Source: Holophagaceae bacterium (GTDB lineage Bacteria > Acidobacteriota > Holophagae > Holophagales > Holophagaceae). From it: 64,000 bases of DNA. Positions 26,444 through 34,956 of this stretch are shown here, piece after piece (positions within the stretch are counted from its first letter, which is position 1; every line of letters begins with the position of its first letter). The notes beneath the pieces are model-generated. The model had not been told where the DNA came from. It worked only from the letters and a program-made list of their open reading frames with translations, and ran no database searches. Location: assembly GCA_016720465.1 (NCBI GenBank), contig JADKKO010000004.1, positions 1,240,001 through 1,304,000 on the forward strand, written 5' to 3'. A program made the translations under genes and the position numbers.

Positions 26444-27523
26444 CTATCCGTGACGGGCGGCAAGCCGGTCCCCGTATTCACCAATGTCGCGCAAAGCCAG
26501 GGCCTTGGCCGACTTTCCATCCAACAGCCCACGGTACCAGCGAACCGTCCAGGCTACCGCATCCTCGACACCGAGGACCGGATGCCAACCGAGCTGATCT
26601 TCAGCTTTGGTGATGTCCAACTGGAGGGAATGGGCCTCATGAGGATGGGAGGCTGGATCCCTCTCCCAGGCGGCGTTTCCGCCCCAGCGCCGCGCGGCGG
26701 TATCCGCGATCCAGGAGACCGGCTTCACGTCGGTCTCAAGGGGGCCGAAATTCCATCCGCCCGGCATATCCTTATCGCCGCCCCAGAGCCTCTCGGCCAG
26801 CATCAGGTAGCCCCGGAGCGGTTCGAGCACATGCTGCCAGGGACGCGTCGCCAGGGGATTCCGGATCACCGCGGACCGGCCATCCGAAAAGGATTTCAGA
26901 AGGTCGGGCAGCAAGCGGTCCTGGGCCCAGTCCCCGCCTCCGATGACATTCCCGGCCCTTGCGGTCGCGATTCCGAGTGGTCGGCCAGACTGTCCATCGA
27001 AAAAGGAACGCCGGTAGGCCGCCGTGACCAATTCCGCACAGCCCTTGCTGCTGGAATAGGGATCGAATCCTCCCATCGCATCATCTTCACGGTATCCGCG
27101 GGTCCACTCGCGGTTTTCGTAACATTTATCGCTGGTGACAACCAGGACCGCCCTCACGCTGGAAACGCGACGGACCGCATCCAGGAGATGCACGGTTCCC
27201 ATCACGTTGGTCGCGAAGGTCTCGACGGGTTCCTGGTAGGAGACCCGCACCAGCGACTGGGCGGCGAGGTGAAGGATGATCTCCGGCTCTGCGTGGCTGA
27301 TCGCCGATTCCAATGCCGCCGCGTCCCGCACGTCCCCACGCAGATCCACCACCTCAGCGCCCACATCCGCCAGGTTGAACAGGCTCGGTTCCGTGGGCGG
27401 ATCCAACGCGTACCCGGTCACGCGGGCACCCATGTGGCGCAGCCACATGCAAAGCCAAGCACCCTTGAAGCCCGTATGGCCTGTGATGAAGACCGATCGA
27501 TCCTTCCAGAAGCCCGGATTCAT
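26444..27523 (-). CDS. rfbG: CDP-glucose 4,6-dehydratase
   Basis: A 359-residue extended SDR enzyme that turns CDP-glucose into CDP-4-keto-6-deoxyglucose. Visible are the NAD-binding motif in VFITGHTGFKGAWLC (the family-specific GHTGFKG form), HLAAQSLVR, the catalytic VVTSDKCYEN and the Tyr-x3-Lys in FDPYSSSKG. GNVIGGGDWAQDRL and the C-terminal GWHPVLGVEDAV are typical of RfbG. The ATG at 27523 overlaps the stop of rfbF by ATGA. It needs the product of rfbF and feeds the C-methyltransferase and epimerases downstream. Confidence 0.94.
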   Translation of the reverse strand: MNPGFWKDRSVFITGHTGFKGAWLCMWLRHMGARVTGYALDPPTEPSLFNLADVGAEVVDLRGDVRDAAALESAISHAEPEIILHLAAQSLVRVSYQEPVETFATNVMGTVHLLDAVRRVSSVRAVLVVTSDKCYENREWTRGYREDDAMGGFDPYSSSKGCAELVTAAYRRSFFDGQSGRPLGIATARAGNVIGGGDWAQDRLLPDLLKSFSDGRSAVIRNPLATRPWQHVLEPLRGYLMLAERLWGGDKDMPGGWNFGPLETDVKPVSWIADTAARRWGGNAAWERDPASHPHEAHSLQLDITKAEDQLGWHPVLGVEDAVAWTVRWYRGLLDGKSAKALALRDIGEYGDRLAARHG

Positions 27524-28302
27524 CTGGTTTTCTTCTCCCACGGGGCACTGCCGCTCTGCCACATCTCCTCCAGCTGCCGGACATCGCGGAGGGTGTCCAT
27601 GCACTGCCAGAACCCGTGATGTTCGTACACGGCCAACTGGCCTTCAGAAGCAAGGCGTTCCAAGGGTTCCCGCTCGAAAACAGTGGGATCCCCTTCGATG
27701 TAATCGGCAACTTCGGGTTCGAGCACAAAAAATCCGCCATTGATCCAGCCCTCGCCGATCTGGGGCTTTTCATCGAAGGCGGTCACCATTCCATCCTTCA
27801 GCTTCAACTCGCCGAATCGGGCCGGAGGACGGACGGCGGTCACCGTGGCAAGCTTGCCGTGCTTGCGGTGGAAATCGACAAGTTTGTCGATATCGACGTC
27901 GCTCACGCCGTCTCCGTAGGTCAGAAGCATGGTCCGGCCTGCCTGCTTCAACAACCTTTTCACGCGCCCGCCGGTCTGCGTGTGCTGGCCCGTATCCATC
28001 AGATGCACGTGCCAGTTCTCGGTGGGAGGGCGGTTGATGTCCACGGCCCCCGACTCGAGATGGATGGTGAAATCGCTGGCACGGTAGCGGTACTGGAAGA
28101 AGAATTCTTTGATGACTTCACCTTTGTACCCGAGCGCCAGGAAGAAATCGTCCGCGCCGTGGGCCGCGAAGATCTTCATGATGTGCCACAGGATCGGCAT
28201 GCCCCCGATCTCGACCATGGGTTTGGGTTTGAGCACGGTCTCTTCGGAAAGACGTGTTCCCAATCCGCCGGTGAGGATGCCAACAGGAAGAAATTGGTTC
28301 AT
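27520..28302 (-). CDS. rfbF: Glucose-1-phosphate cytidylyltransferase
   Basis: A 260-residue nucleotidyltransferase that makes CDP-glucose from CTP and glucose-1-phosphate. It shows the signature GILTGGLGTRLSEETVLKPKPMVEIGG over its first 35 residues (phosphate-binding loop and Lys), the family-specific FFFQYRYRASDFTIHL, and TYGDGVSDVDI around the metal site. INGGFFVLEPEV and HHGFWQCMDTLRD near the end are also typical of RfbF. The ATG overlaps the stop of the glycosyltransferase upstream and the stop overlaps rfbG. This is the committing enzyme of the CDP-deoxysugar pathway in this operon. Confidence 0.95.
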   Translation of the reverse strand: MNQFLPVGILTGGLGTRLSEETVLKPKPMVEIGGMPILWHIMKIFAAHGADDFFLALGYKGEVIKEFFFQYRYRASDFTIHLESGAVDINRPPTENWHVHLMDTGQHTQTGGRVKRLLKQAGRTMLLTYGDGVSDVDIDKLVDFHRKHGKLATVTAVRPPARFGELKLKDGMVTAFDEKPQIGEGWINGGFFVLEPEVADYIEGDPTVFEREPLERLASEGQLAVYEHHGFWQCMDTLRDVRQLEEMWQSGSAPWEKKTR

Positions 28303-29144
28303 TTCCGGCTCCGCGAATTGAAAAGGATGAACCTGGTGAGGCCCTGCCTCAGAAAGGCGTTCAGGCGCGAGCGCAGGCGCCCCGCCGACCTGTCAAACCA
28401 AGTCAGGTGCAGCCCGCGTTTTTTATGCAGGTCTTCCATGAACTCGGCATATTCCAGGTGCTGGCGATGGCCCAACGAAAGGCTCCAGGACTGCTCTGAA
28501 AGGCGGAAGGCGCAAAGTGTCTCGTCGATCACGTGGAGGTCTCCTGCGGCCAAGAGTCGGCACCAGAAATCGAGGTCGATGCAATAACTATAGCGGGGGT
28601 CGAAGCCTCCGGCGGCCCGCGCCAATTCCGCCCGCGCAAGGATGGCGCCGGGCTCTCCAAAGATGTTGGTGCCATGCCGGATGGACATCGCGGTCGCGAG
28701 GGCTCCACCCAACCGACCCGGCTGACCGGGGAATCCACGGCGCAGCCACCGTTTGCCTCTGGAGTCCACGATGTCCCTCGAACAGCAGACCATGGAGATT
28801 TCCGCTCGGGTATCCGCCTCCAGGACCTCGACCTGCTTCTCCAGGCAGGTGGGATAAAGCAAGTCATCCGCGCAAAGGAGCTTGATGTACCGCCCCCGGG
28901 CCAGCGACATCGCGCGATTGAAATTTCCAGCGGCGCCGATGTTTTGTTCGTTCCGGAACAGCCGGACCCTCGGATCCGCGATTTTCGCGAGCAGTTCGGG
29001 CGTCGAGTCGGTGGATGCATTGTCCACCACCACCACTTCCAAATCACGGAAGGACTGGTTGAGCACAGAGTGGAGGGCTTCGGTAATGAAGCGCTCCGTG
29101 TTGTAGACGGGAATGCACACCGAGACGAGCGGAGTGGAGCCCAT
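28299..29144 (-). CDS. Glycosyltransferase family 2
   Basis: A 281-residue GT-A enzyme. It begins TPLVSVCIPVYNTERFI and has the nucleotide-binding VVVDNASTDSTPELL and the metal-binding region AddLLYP in LCADDLLYPTCLEKQ. The second half shows YSYCIDLDFWCRLL, typical of GT2 enzymes with a DxD-like acidic cluster. It heads the seven-gene minus-strand operon and probably transfers the C-methyl deoxysugar made by the other genes, or another residue of the same glycan. The ATG at 29144 is preferred over the TTG directly before it. Its stop overlaps the rfbF start (ATGA). Confidence 0.87.
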   Translation of the reverse strand: MGSTPLVSVCIPVYNTERFITEALHSVLNQSFRDLEVVVVDNASTDSTPELLAKIADPRVRLFRNEQNIGAAGNFNRAMSLARGRYIKLLCADDLLYPTCLEKQVEVLEADTRAEISMVCCSRDIVDSRGKRWLRRGFPGQPGRLGGALATAMSIRHGTNIFGEPGAILARAELARAAGGFDPRYSYCIDLDFWCRLLAAGDLHVIDETLCAFRLSEQSWSLSLGHRQHLEYAEFMEDLHKKRGLHLTWFDRSAGRLRSRLNAFLRQGLTRFILFNSRSRK

Positions 29145-29147
29145 CAA

Positions 29148-29570
29148 GATGCGCAGGTCGGCATGATGAATGTCATCCCATTTGTTAGCATGAAAGATTT
29201 TAACAATTGAACGACCCTAGGAGGCAGTGGGCTCTGAGCGGTTGGCTAGGCTAATTTCACGCCCTGCCTTCTCTGATGTCAAGGCGCCGGGGCCGGGGCA
29301 GCGGGTCGGTTGGGAAGATGCATGACGGGTGGATCCGTCGATGGCTTTGTCGGCGAAATCCACCCGCCGCAAAGCCTATCGCTTCCGCGGTCGCACTGCG
29401 CCAGGCAATCCGAGCCCGTTCGTTCAAGGACGGCACTGGACACTCCCTGGGCGTTCTCACAGACTAGCCAGAGGCGCGCATTCCATATGAATCCCAAGCC
29501 GTGCGGGCTCCGGCAGGCCGGTTGCGGCCTCCAACTCCCCCACCCCTCCTTTCAGCAACCGGACAGCGAC
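29148..29570. other. Divergent intergenic region with small repeat-like insert
   Basis: About 420 bp without a convincing gene. Close to the sugar operon lies an AT-rich inverted repeat, TTGTTA (29182-29187) and TAACAA (29201-29206), a possible operator or promoter part. From 29243 to 29470 the bases look different and are framed by TGGCTAGGCT and AGACTAGCCA, which are inverted repeats with one mismatch. Inside sits a perfect nine-base inverted repeat, CGGGTGGAT (29326-29334) and ATCCACCCG (29358-29366). This may be a small non-coding repeat element. Confidence 0.4.
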
Positions 29571-30626
29571 ATGATGAATAGCCTGCGGGCCTCAAGAAAA
29601 CCAATTCCGGAGCTTGACCTCATGATCCAGGACATGCGGAAGGCTGGGACCCTATTCCAGCCTTCTCCGTTCTGGGAGCAGCTCATCGCCCAGCAGGTCC
29701 GCCAACTGGAAGAAGAGGGCATCGAACATTTCAAGAAAACGGTCAACCTCCGCTACTTCAGCTGGGATGTGAAATGGATGCTAGCGCAGCAATTTCTCCC
29801 TTTGGCCAGGGCCTGGTTCCAGGCTCGGGAATGGAACATATTCTTTCGCGGCGCCGGCATCGATTCTGCGGGAGGAAGAAAAATTTTCGGCCCGGTGATG
29901 GGATACCTCTACGGGATCGCCCTGGCTCTCATGAAGAAATTTGTGGCCATGAGGGATCCCTTGGGCCTCATGGATTCGTTGGAGGAGCCGCTCACCGGGG
30001 ACCCGATCTACATCCGCCGCGATGGACTCCGCTTATCCCAAGATCTTTGCAACTCAGTCCACGAGTTTTATGCTGCCACCACTGGACTCGGCGGGGAGAT
30101 CAAGGGCGATCTGGAGGTTGTCGAACTGGGTGCTGGATACGGCCGGGTTGGATTCGTCTTCCTGAAGGCGCTGAAAGGTTGCCGCTACACGGTGATCGAC
30201 ATCCCTCCTACGCTGTATGTGGCCCAGGAATACCTCTCTGCTGAATTTCCGGGGATTCCGATCTTCAAGTACCGGGATTTTTCCTCCTTCGATGAAATTC
30301 GGACCGAATTCGAAAATGCTCAGATCCGTTTCATTGCGGCACACCAGATCGAGCTGCTTCCAGAGAAGCATTTCGACCTGTTCCTGAACATCAGCTCCCT
30401 GGCGGAGATGACTCGGGAGCAGATCGATTTCTATTTCGCGCAGATCGACCGGCTCACCCGGCGGTTCTTCTACACCAAGCAATGGCGCAACTCACGGGCC
30501 CCCGGCAATGGTTTCCGCGTGACCGAATTCGGCTACCCGGTTCCAAAAACGTGGACGACCCTGTTCCATGAACGCCATCCGATGCAACGGTTCTTCTTCC
30601 ACGCCTTGTACAGCCTGCCTCGATGA
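29571..30626 (+). CDS. Putative sugar O-methyltransferase
   Basis: A protein of 351 residues from ATG 29571 (379 from ATG 29487; the first is preferred because the N-terminus then begins just before the conserved PELDLMIQDMRKAGTLFQPS). A SAM-binding motif is present as LEVVELGAGYGRVGFVFLKAL near the middle of the protein. The segment CRYTVIDIPPTLYVAQEYL is typical of a family annotated as putative sugar O-methyltransferases found in polysaccharide clusters. The later part has DLFLNISSLAEMTREQIDFY. It is divergent from the sugar operon and probably adds a methyl cap to a residue of the same polymer. No Shine-Dalgarno sequence is strong for either start. Confidence 0.7.
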   Translation: MMNSLRASRKPIPELDLMIQDMRKAGTLFQPSPFWEQLIAQQVRQLEEEGIEHFKKTVNLRYFSWDVKWMLAQQFLPLARAWFQAREWNIFFRGAGIDSAGGRKIFGPVMGYLYGIALALMKKFVAMRDPLGLMDSLEEPLTGDPIYIRRDGLRLSQDLCNSVHEFYAATTGLGGEIKGDLEVVELGAGYGRVGFVFLKALKGCRYTVIDIPPTLYVAQEYLSAEFPGIPIFKYRDFSSFDEIRTEFENAQIRFIAAHQIELLPEKHFDLFLNISSLAEMTREQIDFYFAQIDRLTRRFFYTKQWRNSRAPGNGFRVTEFGYPVPKTWTTLFHERHPMQRFFFHALYSLPR

Positions 30627-30808
30627 CCGCAGCGATCCCCCGCCACCCCGGTTGTCGGGCCCGGGGGGCACGATCCGCAACGAGGCCGGAACGTAGAGTT
30701 TCAGGGTCCGGCTCGGTCCGCCCCTGGTGCGCCGCGCAGGATGAAATTTGAAACCGTAATATCCTCGGGTGTCCAGGTTCCCATCCCTTCCCCGAACAGG
30801 CGGATCCA

Positions 30809-31687
30809 TTGAAGGCTTTCAGTTCGCATCCATTTCGTGACGTGGTTCTATTCGGGGCCAGGGGCCAGCTCGGTTCAGCCCTTCATTCGGCCCTGGATGA
30901 GGGCAGGGGCATCCGGTCCTACGCCTGGCATGAGTTGGAGTCCATCCTCGATGATCCGCATGGACTCAGATCCAAGGTCTTCGAAGATCGGCCCTGCGAT
31001 GTGCTGTTCGCATCAGGCCTCACCGATCCGAACGAGGGCGCGGCGCGCCTCCGCCGGGCGAACGTGGAGTTTGTCCAGCGGGTCGTGGCAGCCGCCCAAG
31101 GCCTGGATGCAAGGTTCCTGACCTTTGGAACGATACAGGAACATTTTCCGAATCTATGCGCGACCAATCCCTACCTGGACTCCAAGCTTGAGCTTGGCGG
31201 ATGGATGGCCGTCCAAGCAGGCAACCCCAGGGCCGCCGGGCGGTTTCTCCACCTCCGCCTGCATACGCTTTATGGAGGCGAGCCGAAGCCGCACATGTTC
31301 ATTGGCCAGATTGTCCGTTCGCTGCGGGACCAGACCGTCTTCCGCATGTCATCCGGAGACCAGCTCCGGGAGTACCACCACGCCGACGATGTCGCCCTCG
31401 GGGTCCGGAACCTGCTCCAGCGCGACTGGAGCGACCTCCCGGGCCCCTCGCTTGACTTGAATTCAGGCGAGCCCTTGAGGCTGGCCGACCTTGCCCGGGG
31501 CATTTTCACGGCGTTCGGCGCTGCTGGACTGCTCGAGATCGGCGCGCTGGAGCGCCCGGCCCAGGAGAATACCCGGGAAGTGTTCCCCCGATCCCCTGAA
31601 TGGCTGCTTCCCGCATCCCGCGAGCCCCTGAGCGGTGTGGTGGAACAGTTGCTGTCTAGAGGCAAGGCGGAACGCCATCCGCATTGA
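30809..31687 (+). CDS. SDR-type NAD-dependent epimerase/dehydratase
   Basis: A 292-residue extended SDR protein. The nucleotide-binding motif is DVVLFGARGQLGSAL. FASGLTDPNEGAARLRRANVEF, FLTFGTIQEHF and YLDSKLELGGW follow. The catalytic Tyr/Lys pair is thus spread as YLDSK. REYHHADDVALGVRNLL is the usual loop over the sugar. It resembles NDP-sugar reductases or epimerases of surface-polysaccharide clusters. The start is TTG at 30809 with AGGCGGA ten bases upstream; there is no ATG near. The 3' end overlaps the converging glycosyltransferase gene by 32 bp. The sugar it acts on is not known. Confidence 0.72.
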   Translation: MKAFSSHPFRDVVLFGARGQLGSALHSALDEGRGIRSYAWHELESILDDPHGLRSKVFEDRPCDVLFASGLTDPNEGAARLRRANVEFVQRVVAAAQGLDARFLTFGTIQEHFPNLCATNPYLDSKLELGGWMAVQAGNPRAAGRFLHLRLHTLYGGEPKPHMFIGQIVRSLRDQTVFRMSSGDQLREYHHADDVALGVRNLLQRDWSDLPGPSLDLNSGEPLRLADLARGIFTAFGAAGLLEIGALERPAQENTREVFPRSPEWLLPASREPLSGVVEQLLSRGKAERHPH

Positions 31688-32609
31688 TGGAATCCCGGAA
31701 GATCACCCTGGGACGGTTTTTCGCGTCATCGAAAACACGGCTCAGATACTCGCCCAGCACACCGAGAAAAATGAAGGTCACGCTGTTGAGCATCAGCGTC
31801 AGCACCACCAGCGTGGTGAAACCCGGCAGGGGAGTTCCATGGAGGATGCGCCCGTAAAGGTAATAAAGAGACAACAACATGGACAGCACGAACAAAATGA
31901 TTCCCAGGATGCCGATCAGCCTCAGGGGCGCTTTGGAGAAGGCCGTCAATGCATCGACCGCGAGGGTGAGGTAGTGCAGGAAGCTGAACTTGCTGGCGCC
32001 GCCGATGCGGGGTTGGCGGTCATAGAGCACTTCCGCCTGGCGGAATCCCAGGTACGACACCAGGCCTCGCAGGTAGAGATTCCGTTCCGGGAGATTTCTT
32101 AGGACCTCCACGACCCTCCGGTCGAGCAGCCGGAAATCGCCGGAATCCTTCGGGATCGGGAAATCCGAAAGTTTGTTCAATAAACGGTAGAAGAGGGAGA
32201 AGGCCAGCCGCAGAAACCAGGACCCGTGCCGCGTGGCGCGGACCCCATAGGCGACATCGAAGCCCGCTTCCCACTTTTCGACGAACTTCGGGATCACGGC
32301 GGGGGGGTCCTCGAGATCGGCATCGAGCTCCACGACGGCGCTTCCGGTGGCCATTGAAATCCCGGCGAAGACGCTGTTCTGGTATCCGAAATTCCGGGAG
32401 AACCGGAAGGCCTTCAGGTGGGGGCGGTCCGCGGCCAGCCGGTTCACCACCTCCCAAGTGGAGTCGGTGGAGGCATTGTCGGTGATGATGATTTCGAGTT
32501 CATAGGCGCCCAGCTCTTCACGGAAGAGCCGCTCCACGGCTTCCACAGCCACGGGCAGGTTGGCGGCCTCGTTGAATGCCGGGATGCAGATGGAGATCCT
32601 CTTCGGCAT
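31656..32609 (-). CDS. Polyprenyl-phosphate glycosyltransferase, GT2 (DPM1/GtrB-like)
   Basis: A 317-residue enzyme with a GT2 domain (ISICIPAFNEAANLPV, IIITDNASTDSTW, VELDADLEDPPAVIPKF with its DxD, and GDFRLLDRRVVEVL) and two membrane helices at the C-terminus (about 230-255 and 265-290). This is the build of enzymes that transfer a sugar from a nucleotide to undecaprenyl or dolichyl phosphate, and it fits as the donor supplier for the GT39/GT83-type enzyme at 21-23 kb. Conserved YLRGLVSYLGFRQ and GGASKFSFLHYLTLA support the family. The gene overlaps the converging SDR gene by 32 bp. Confidence 0.9.
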   Translation of the reverse strand: MPKRISICIPAFNEAANLPVAVEAVERLFREELGAYELEIIITDNASTDSTWEVVNRLAADRPHLKAFRFSRNFGYQNSVFAGISMATGSAVVELDADLEDPPAVIPKFVEKWEAGFDVAYGVRATRHGSWFLRLAFSLFYRLLNKLSDFPIPKDSGDFRLLDRRVVEVLRNLPERNLYLRGLVSYLGFRQAEVLYDRQPRIGGASKFSFLHYLTLAVDALTAFSKAPLRLIGILGIILFVLSMLLSLYYLYGRILHGTPLPGFTTLVVLTLMLNSVTFIFLGVLGEYLSRVFDDAKNRPRVIFRDSINADGVPPCL

Positions 32610-32844
32610 ATTCAGGAAACCCCGCAGGATGAGACGGATTTATTTGCGCTGACTGCGGCTGGCTTTGTCGTGTTGCCATGCGATCGAGAAAGGGTCATCG
32701 CGCAAGCATAGATTGAATCGGAATGGAGCGGGAGGCCGGGTTATGGAAACTCAGAGCCGGAACCCGCAGGAACGCCTTTGTTTCCGAGTGTTCTCAGTGT
32801 GGCCAGCCGCCTCATGTGCAAAAAAGCGTCCCACATGGACGGGG

Positions 32845-33927
32845 CTACCTCAGATCCTCCATCAGCCGCTTCGCTCCTGGATGTTTGGGATCGGCTTTTA
32901 GGGCGGCCTGGGCGGCTTGCCGGGCTTCATCATGCCGGTTGAGGTCCTTCAGGATCTGGCCGCGCCGCCATTGCACCGAAGCGATGCCCCCGATGCCGCC
33001 TTCGAGGGGCTCCTTCAGGGCCTGGTCCAGGTAGGCGAGGCCTTCCTCGCGGTGGATGCCCGCCCGGGCGGCGATCTTGCCGAGCTGGACCTTCATGAGG
33101 CTCGGGAGGTCGCAGTGGTGGAGGGAATCATGCGCTGTTTTCCAGGACGATTCGGGAACACCCCCATCCAACAGCGCATCGCAAACAGCCTGGATGCCCC
33201 GGGCCCGTCCTTTGACGGTAGGGAGCAGACGCATGGCTTCGGCGGCGCACTGGGCGCGCTGGGCGCTTTCGCCCAGGGTCTTGCGCGTGGACCGGCTGCC
33301 CAGGGCATCCAGGTAGCCATAGACCACTTCCGGATCGCCCGGGGCGGTGGAGAGGGCCCGCAGGAAATAACCTCTGGCATCGTTCCATCGGCCATCCATG
33401 GACAGCACCATGCCCTGCAGAAGATCGCCGCGGGCAGGGTTGACCTTGCGCAGGTTGTCGGCGCAGGCCAGCGCCTTTTTGGTGGAGCCCCCGAACAGGC
33501 CCGGGAGCTGCTCATAGGCCAGGCCCAGGCTCATCCACGCGGATGCCAGGCCCGGGTCCGCCTGGGCGGCGGCGCGGAAATCATCCATGGCGCCCGAGGC
33601 GCCCCGCAGGCTCCCCAAATTCCGCTGCTGGATGGCGGTGCCAGCGCGGGCCAGTCCACGGGCCAGCAATCCGTCGGCGAGATCCCCTTTCCGTTCCAAG
33701 GATTTCTGGGCGGCGGCGCCCGCCTCGCCGAACCGCATCAAGGCTGCCAGGGCCTGGGATTTGGCCGCCCAGGCCAGGGCATCGCCAGGGTCCCGGCTGA
33801 GGCGGGTTTCCGCATCCGAGAGGACCTTCAGATATCGGCCCTCATCCAGATCCAACCGCGGATTGTAGGCGCCCTGGGCCGCCAGCAGGGGCATGGCCAT
33901 GAGGGCGAGGGCGCGTCGAGGATTCAT
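32845..33927 (-). CDS. Exported TPR-repeat protein
   Basis: A 360-residue protein with a short signal peptide (MNPRRALALMAMPLLAAQG), so it is probably periplasmic. The remainder is alpha-helical with TPR-like units, for example DALAWAAKSQALAALMRFGEA, ADPGLASAWMSLGLAYEQL split from it, and the last one DLNRHDEARQAAQAALKADP. TPR repeats mediate protein binding; the partner is unknown. The ATG at 33927 is chosen because it gives the signal peptide and AGGA precedes it; a longer frame extends upstream but overlaps the fabI promoter region. It is divergent from fabI. Confidence 0.75.
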   Translation of the reverse strand: MNPRRALALMAMPLLAAQGAYNPRLDLDEGRYLKVLSDAETRLSRDPGDALAWAAKSQALAALMRFGEAGAAAQKSLERKGDLADGLLARGLARAGTAIQQRNLGSLRGASGAMDDFRAAAQADPGLASAWMSLGLAYEQLPGLFGGSTKKALACADNLRKVNPARGDLLQGMVLSMDGRWNDARGYFLRALSTAPGDPEVVYGYLDALGSRSTRKTLGESAQRAQCAAEAMRLLPTVKGRARGIQAVCDALLDGGVPESSWKTAHDSLHHCDLPSLMKVQLGKIAARAGIHREEGLAYLDQALKEPLEGGIGGIASVQWRRGQILKDLNRHDEARQAAQAALKADPKHPGAKRLMEDLR

Positions 33928-34066
33928 ATGTCCTGAAGTGTAACTGTAGGAGATAAAGTTCGATAAAGCTTGGCACATGCCGGTGGTCCGCCCCCGCGCT
34001 TGGTCGGAGGGGCGCTTCAAGGTAAGGTGGGACCTTCATTCGTAACGATACTGGAGGTTTTTCAAG

Positions 34067-34831
34067 ATGCTGATGAAAGGTATGCGCGGTCTGATCGTCG
34101 GGGTCGCCAACAAGCGGTCCATCGCCTGGGCCATCGCACGGGCTTGCGCGGACAACGGCGCCCAATTGGCCCTCACCTATCAGAACGAGCGCCTCGGCGA
34201 GAATGTGAAGGAACTGGCCAAGGAACTGGAAAATCCGCTGCTGCTGCCCCTGGATGTGAGCGACGACGCCCAGATCAAGGCCGCGTTCGATTCCTTGGGC
34301 GAACAGTGGGGCAAGCTCGATTTCATGGTCCATGCGGTGGCCTATGCCCCCCGCCAGGCGCTCGAGGGGGATTTCGTCTCCACCTCCCGGGAGGATTTCC
34401 GCATCGCCCAGGACATCAGCGTGTACAGCCTGCCGGCCCTCGCCCAGGGCGCGAAACCCCTGATGACCGAAGGTGGCAGCATCATCGCGCTGAGCTACCT
34501 GGGCGGGTCCCGGGTGATGACCAACTACAACGTCATGGGCGTGGCCAAGGCCGCGCTGGAGTCCTCGGTGCGCTACCTGGCTTCGGATCTGGGGCAATTC
34601 GGGATCCGGGTGAACGCGCTCTCCGCCGGTCCGCTCAAGACCCTGGCCAGCAGCGGCATCGGAGGGTTCTCCACCATCCTGAGCCACCACCGGAAGCATG
34701 CGCCGCTCAAGAAACTCGTGGAACTCGAAGAAGTGGCCGACGGCGCGCTGTTCCTGCTCAGTCCCATGGGCCGCGGCGTCACGGGCCAGACCATCTACGT
34801 CGATGGCGGCTATTCCATCATGGCGATCTGA
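34067..34831 (+). CDS. fabI: Enoyl-[acyl-carrier-protein] reductase (NADH) FabI
   Basis: A 254-residue SDR enzyme for the last step of each fatty-acid elongation round. Features are the FabI-type cofactor motif in GLIVGVANKRSIAWAIA, LPLDVSDDAQI and HAVAYAPRQALEG. The catalytic Tyr-x6-Lys is in NYNVMGVAKAALE, the spacing that separates FabI from ordinary SDR proteins. The substrate loop is GPLKTLASSGIGGF. GGAGG is present before the ATG region. This is the target class of triclosan and isoniazid-like inhibitors. It stands alone, between a divergent TPR gene and a membrane protein. Confidence 0.96.
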   Translation: MLMKGMRGLIVGVANKRSIAWAIARACADNGAQLALTYQNERLGENVKELAKELENPLLLPLDVSDDAQIKAAFDSLGEQWGKLDFMVHAVAYAPRQALEGDFVSTSREDFRIAQDISVYSLPALAQGAKPLMTEGGSIIALSYLGGSRVMTNYNVMGVAKAALESSVRYLASDLGQFGIRVNALSAGPLKTLASSGIGGFSTILSHHRKHAPLKKLVELEEVADGALFLLSPMGRGVTGQTIYVDGGYSIMAI

Positions 34832-34956
34832 GGCGAAGCCTTTGGCCCATGATGACCGCCTTTGCGGAATCGCTGAGCGAGGTGCGTTTCTAATGGTCTC
34901 CGGGGCATGGACAGTTGTTGCGTGACAGCCTGGAAATGCGGGCATCGGGAGTCTAG

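Noticed and set aside
30640..30700. G/C-rich inverted repeat after the sugar O-methyltransferase
   Set aside because: The pairing is broken and no T-run follows, so it is not called a terminator.
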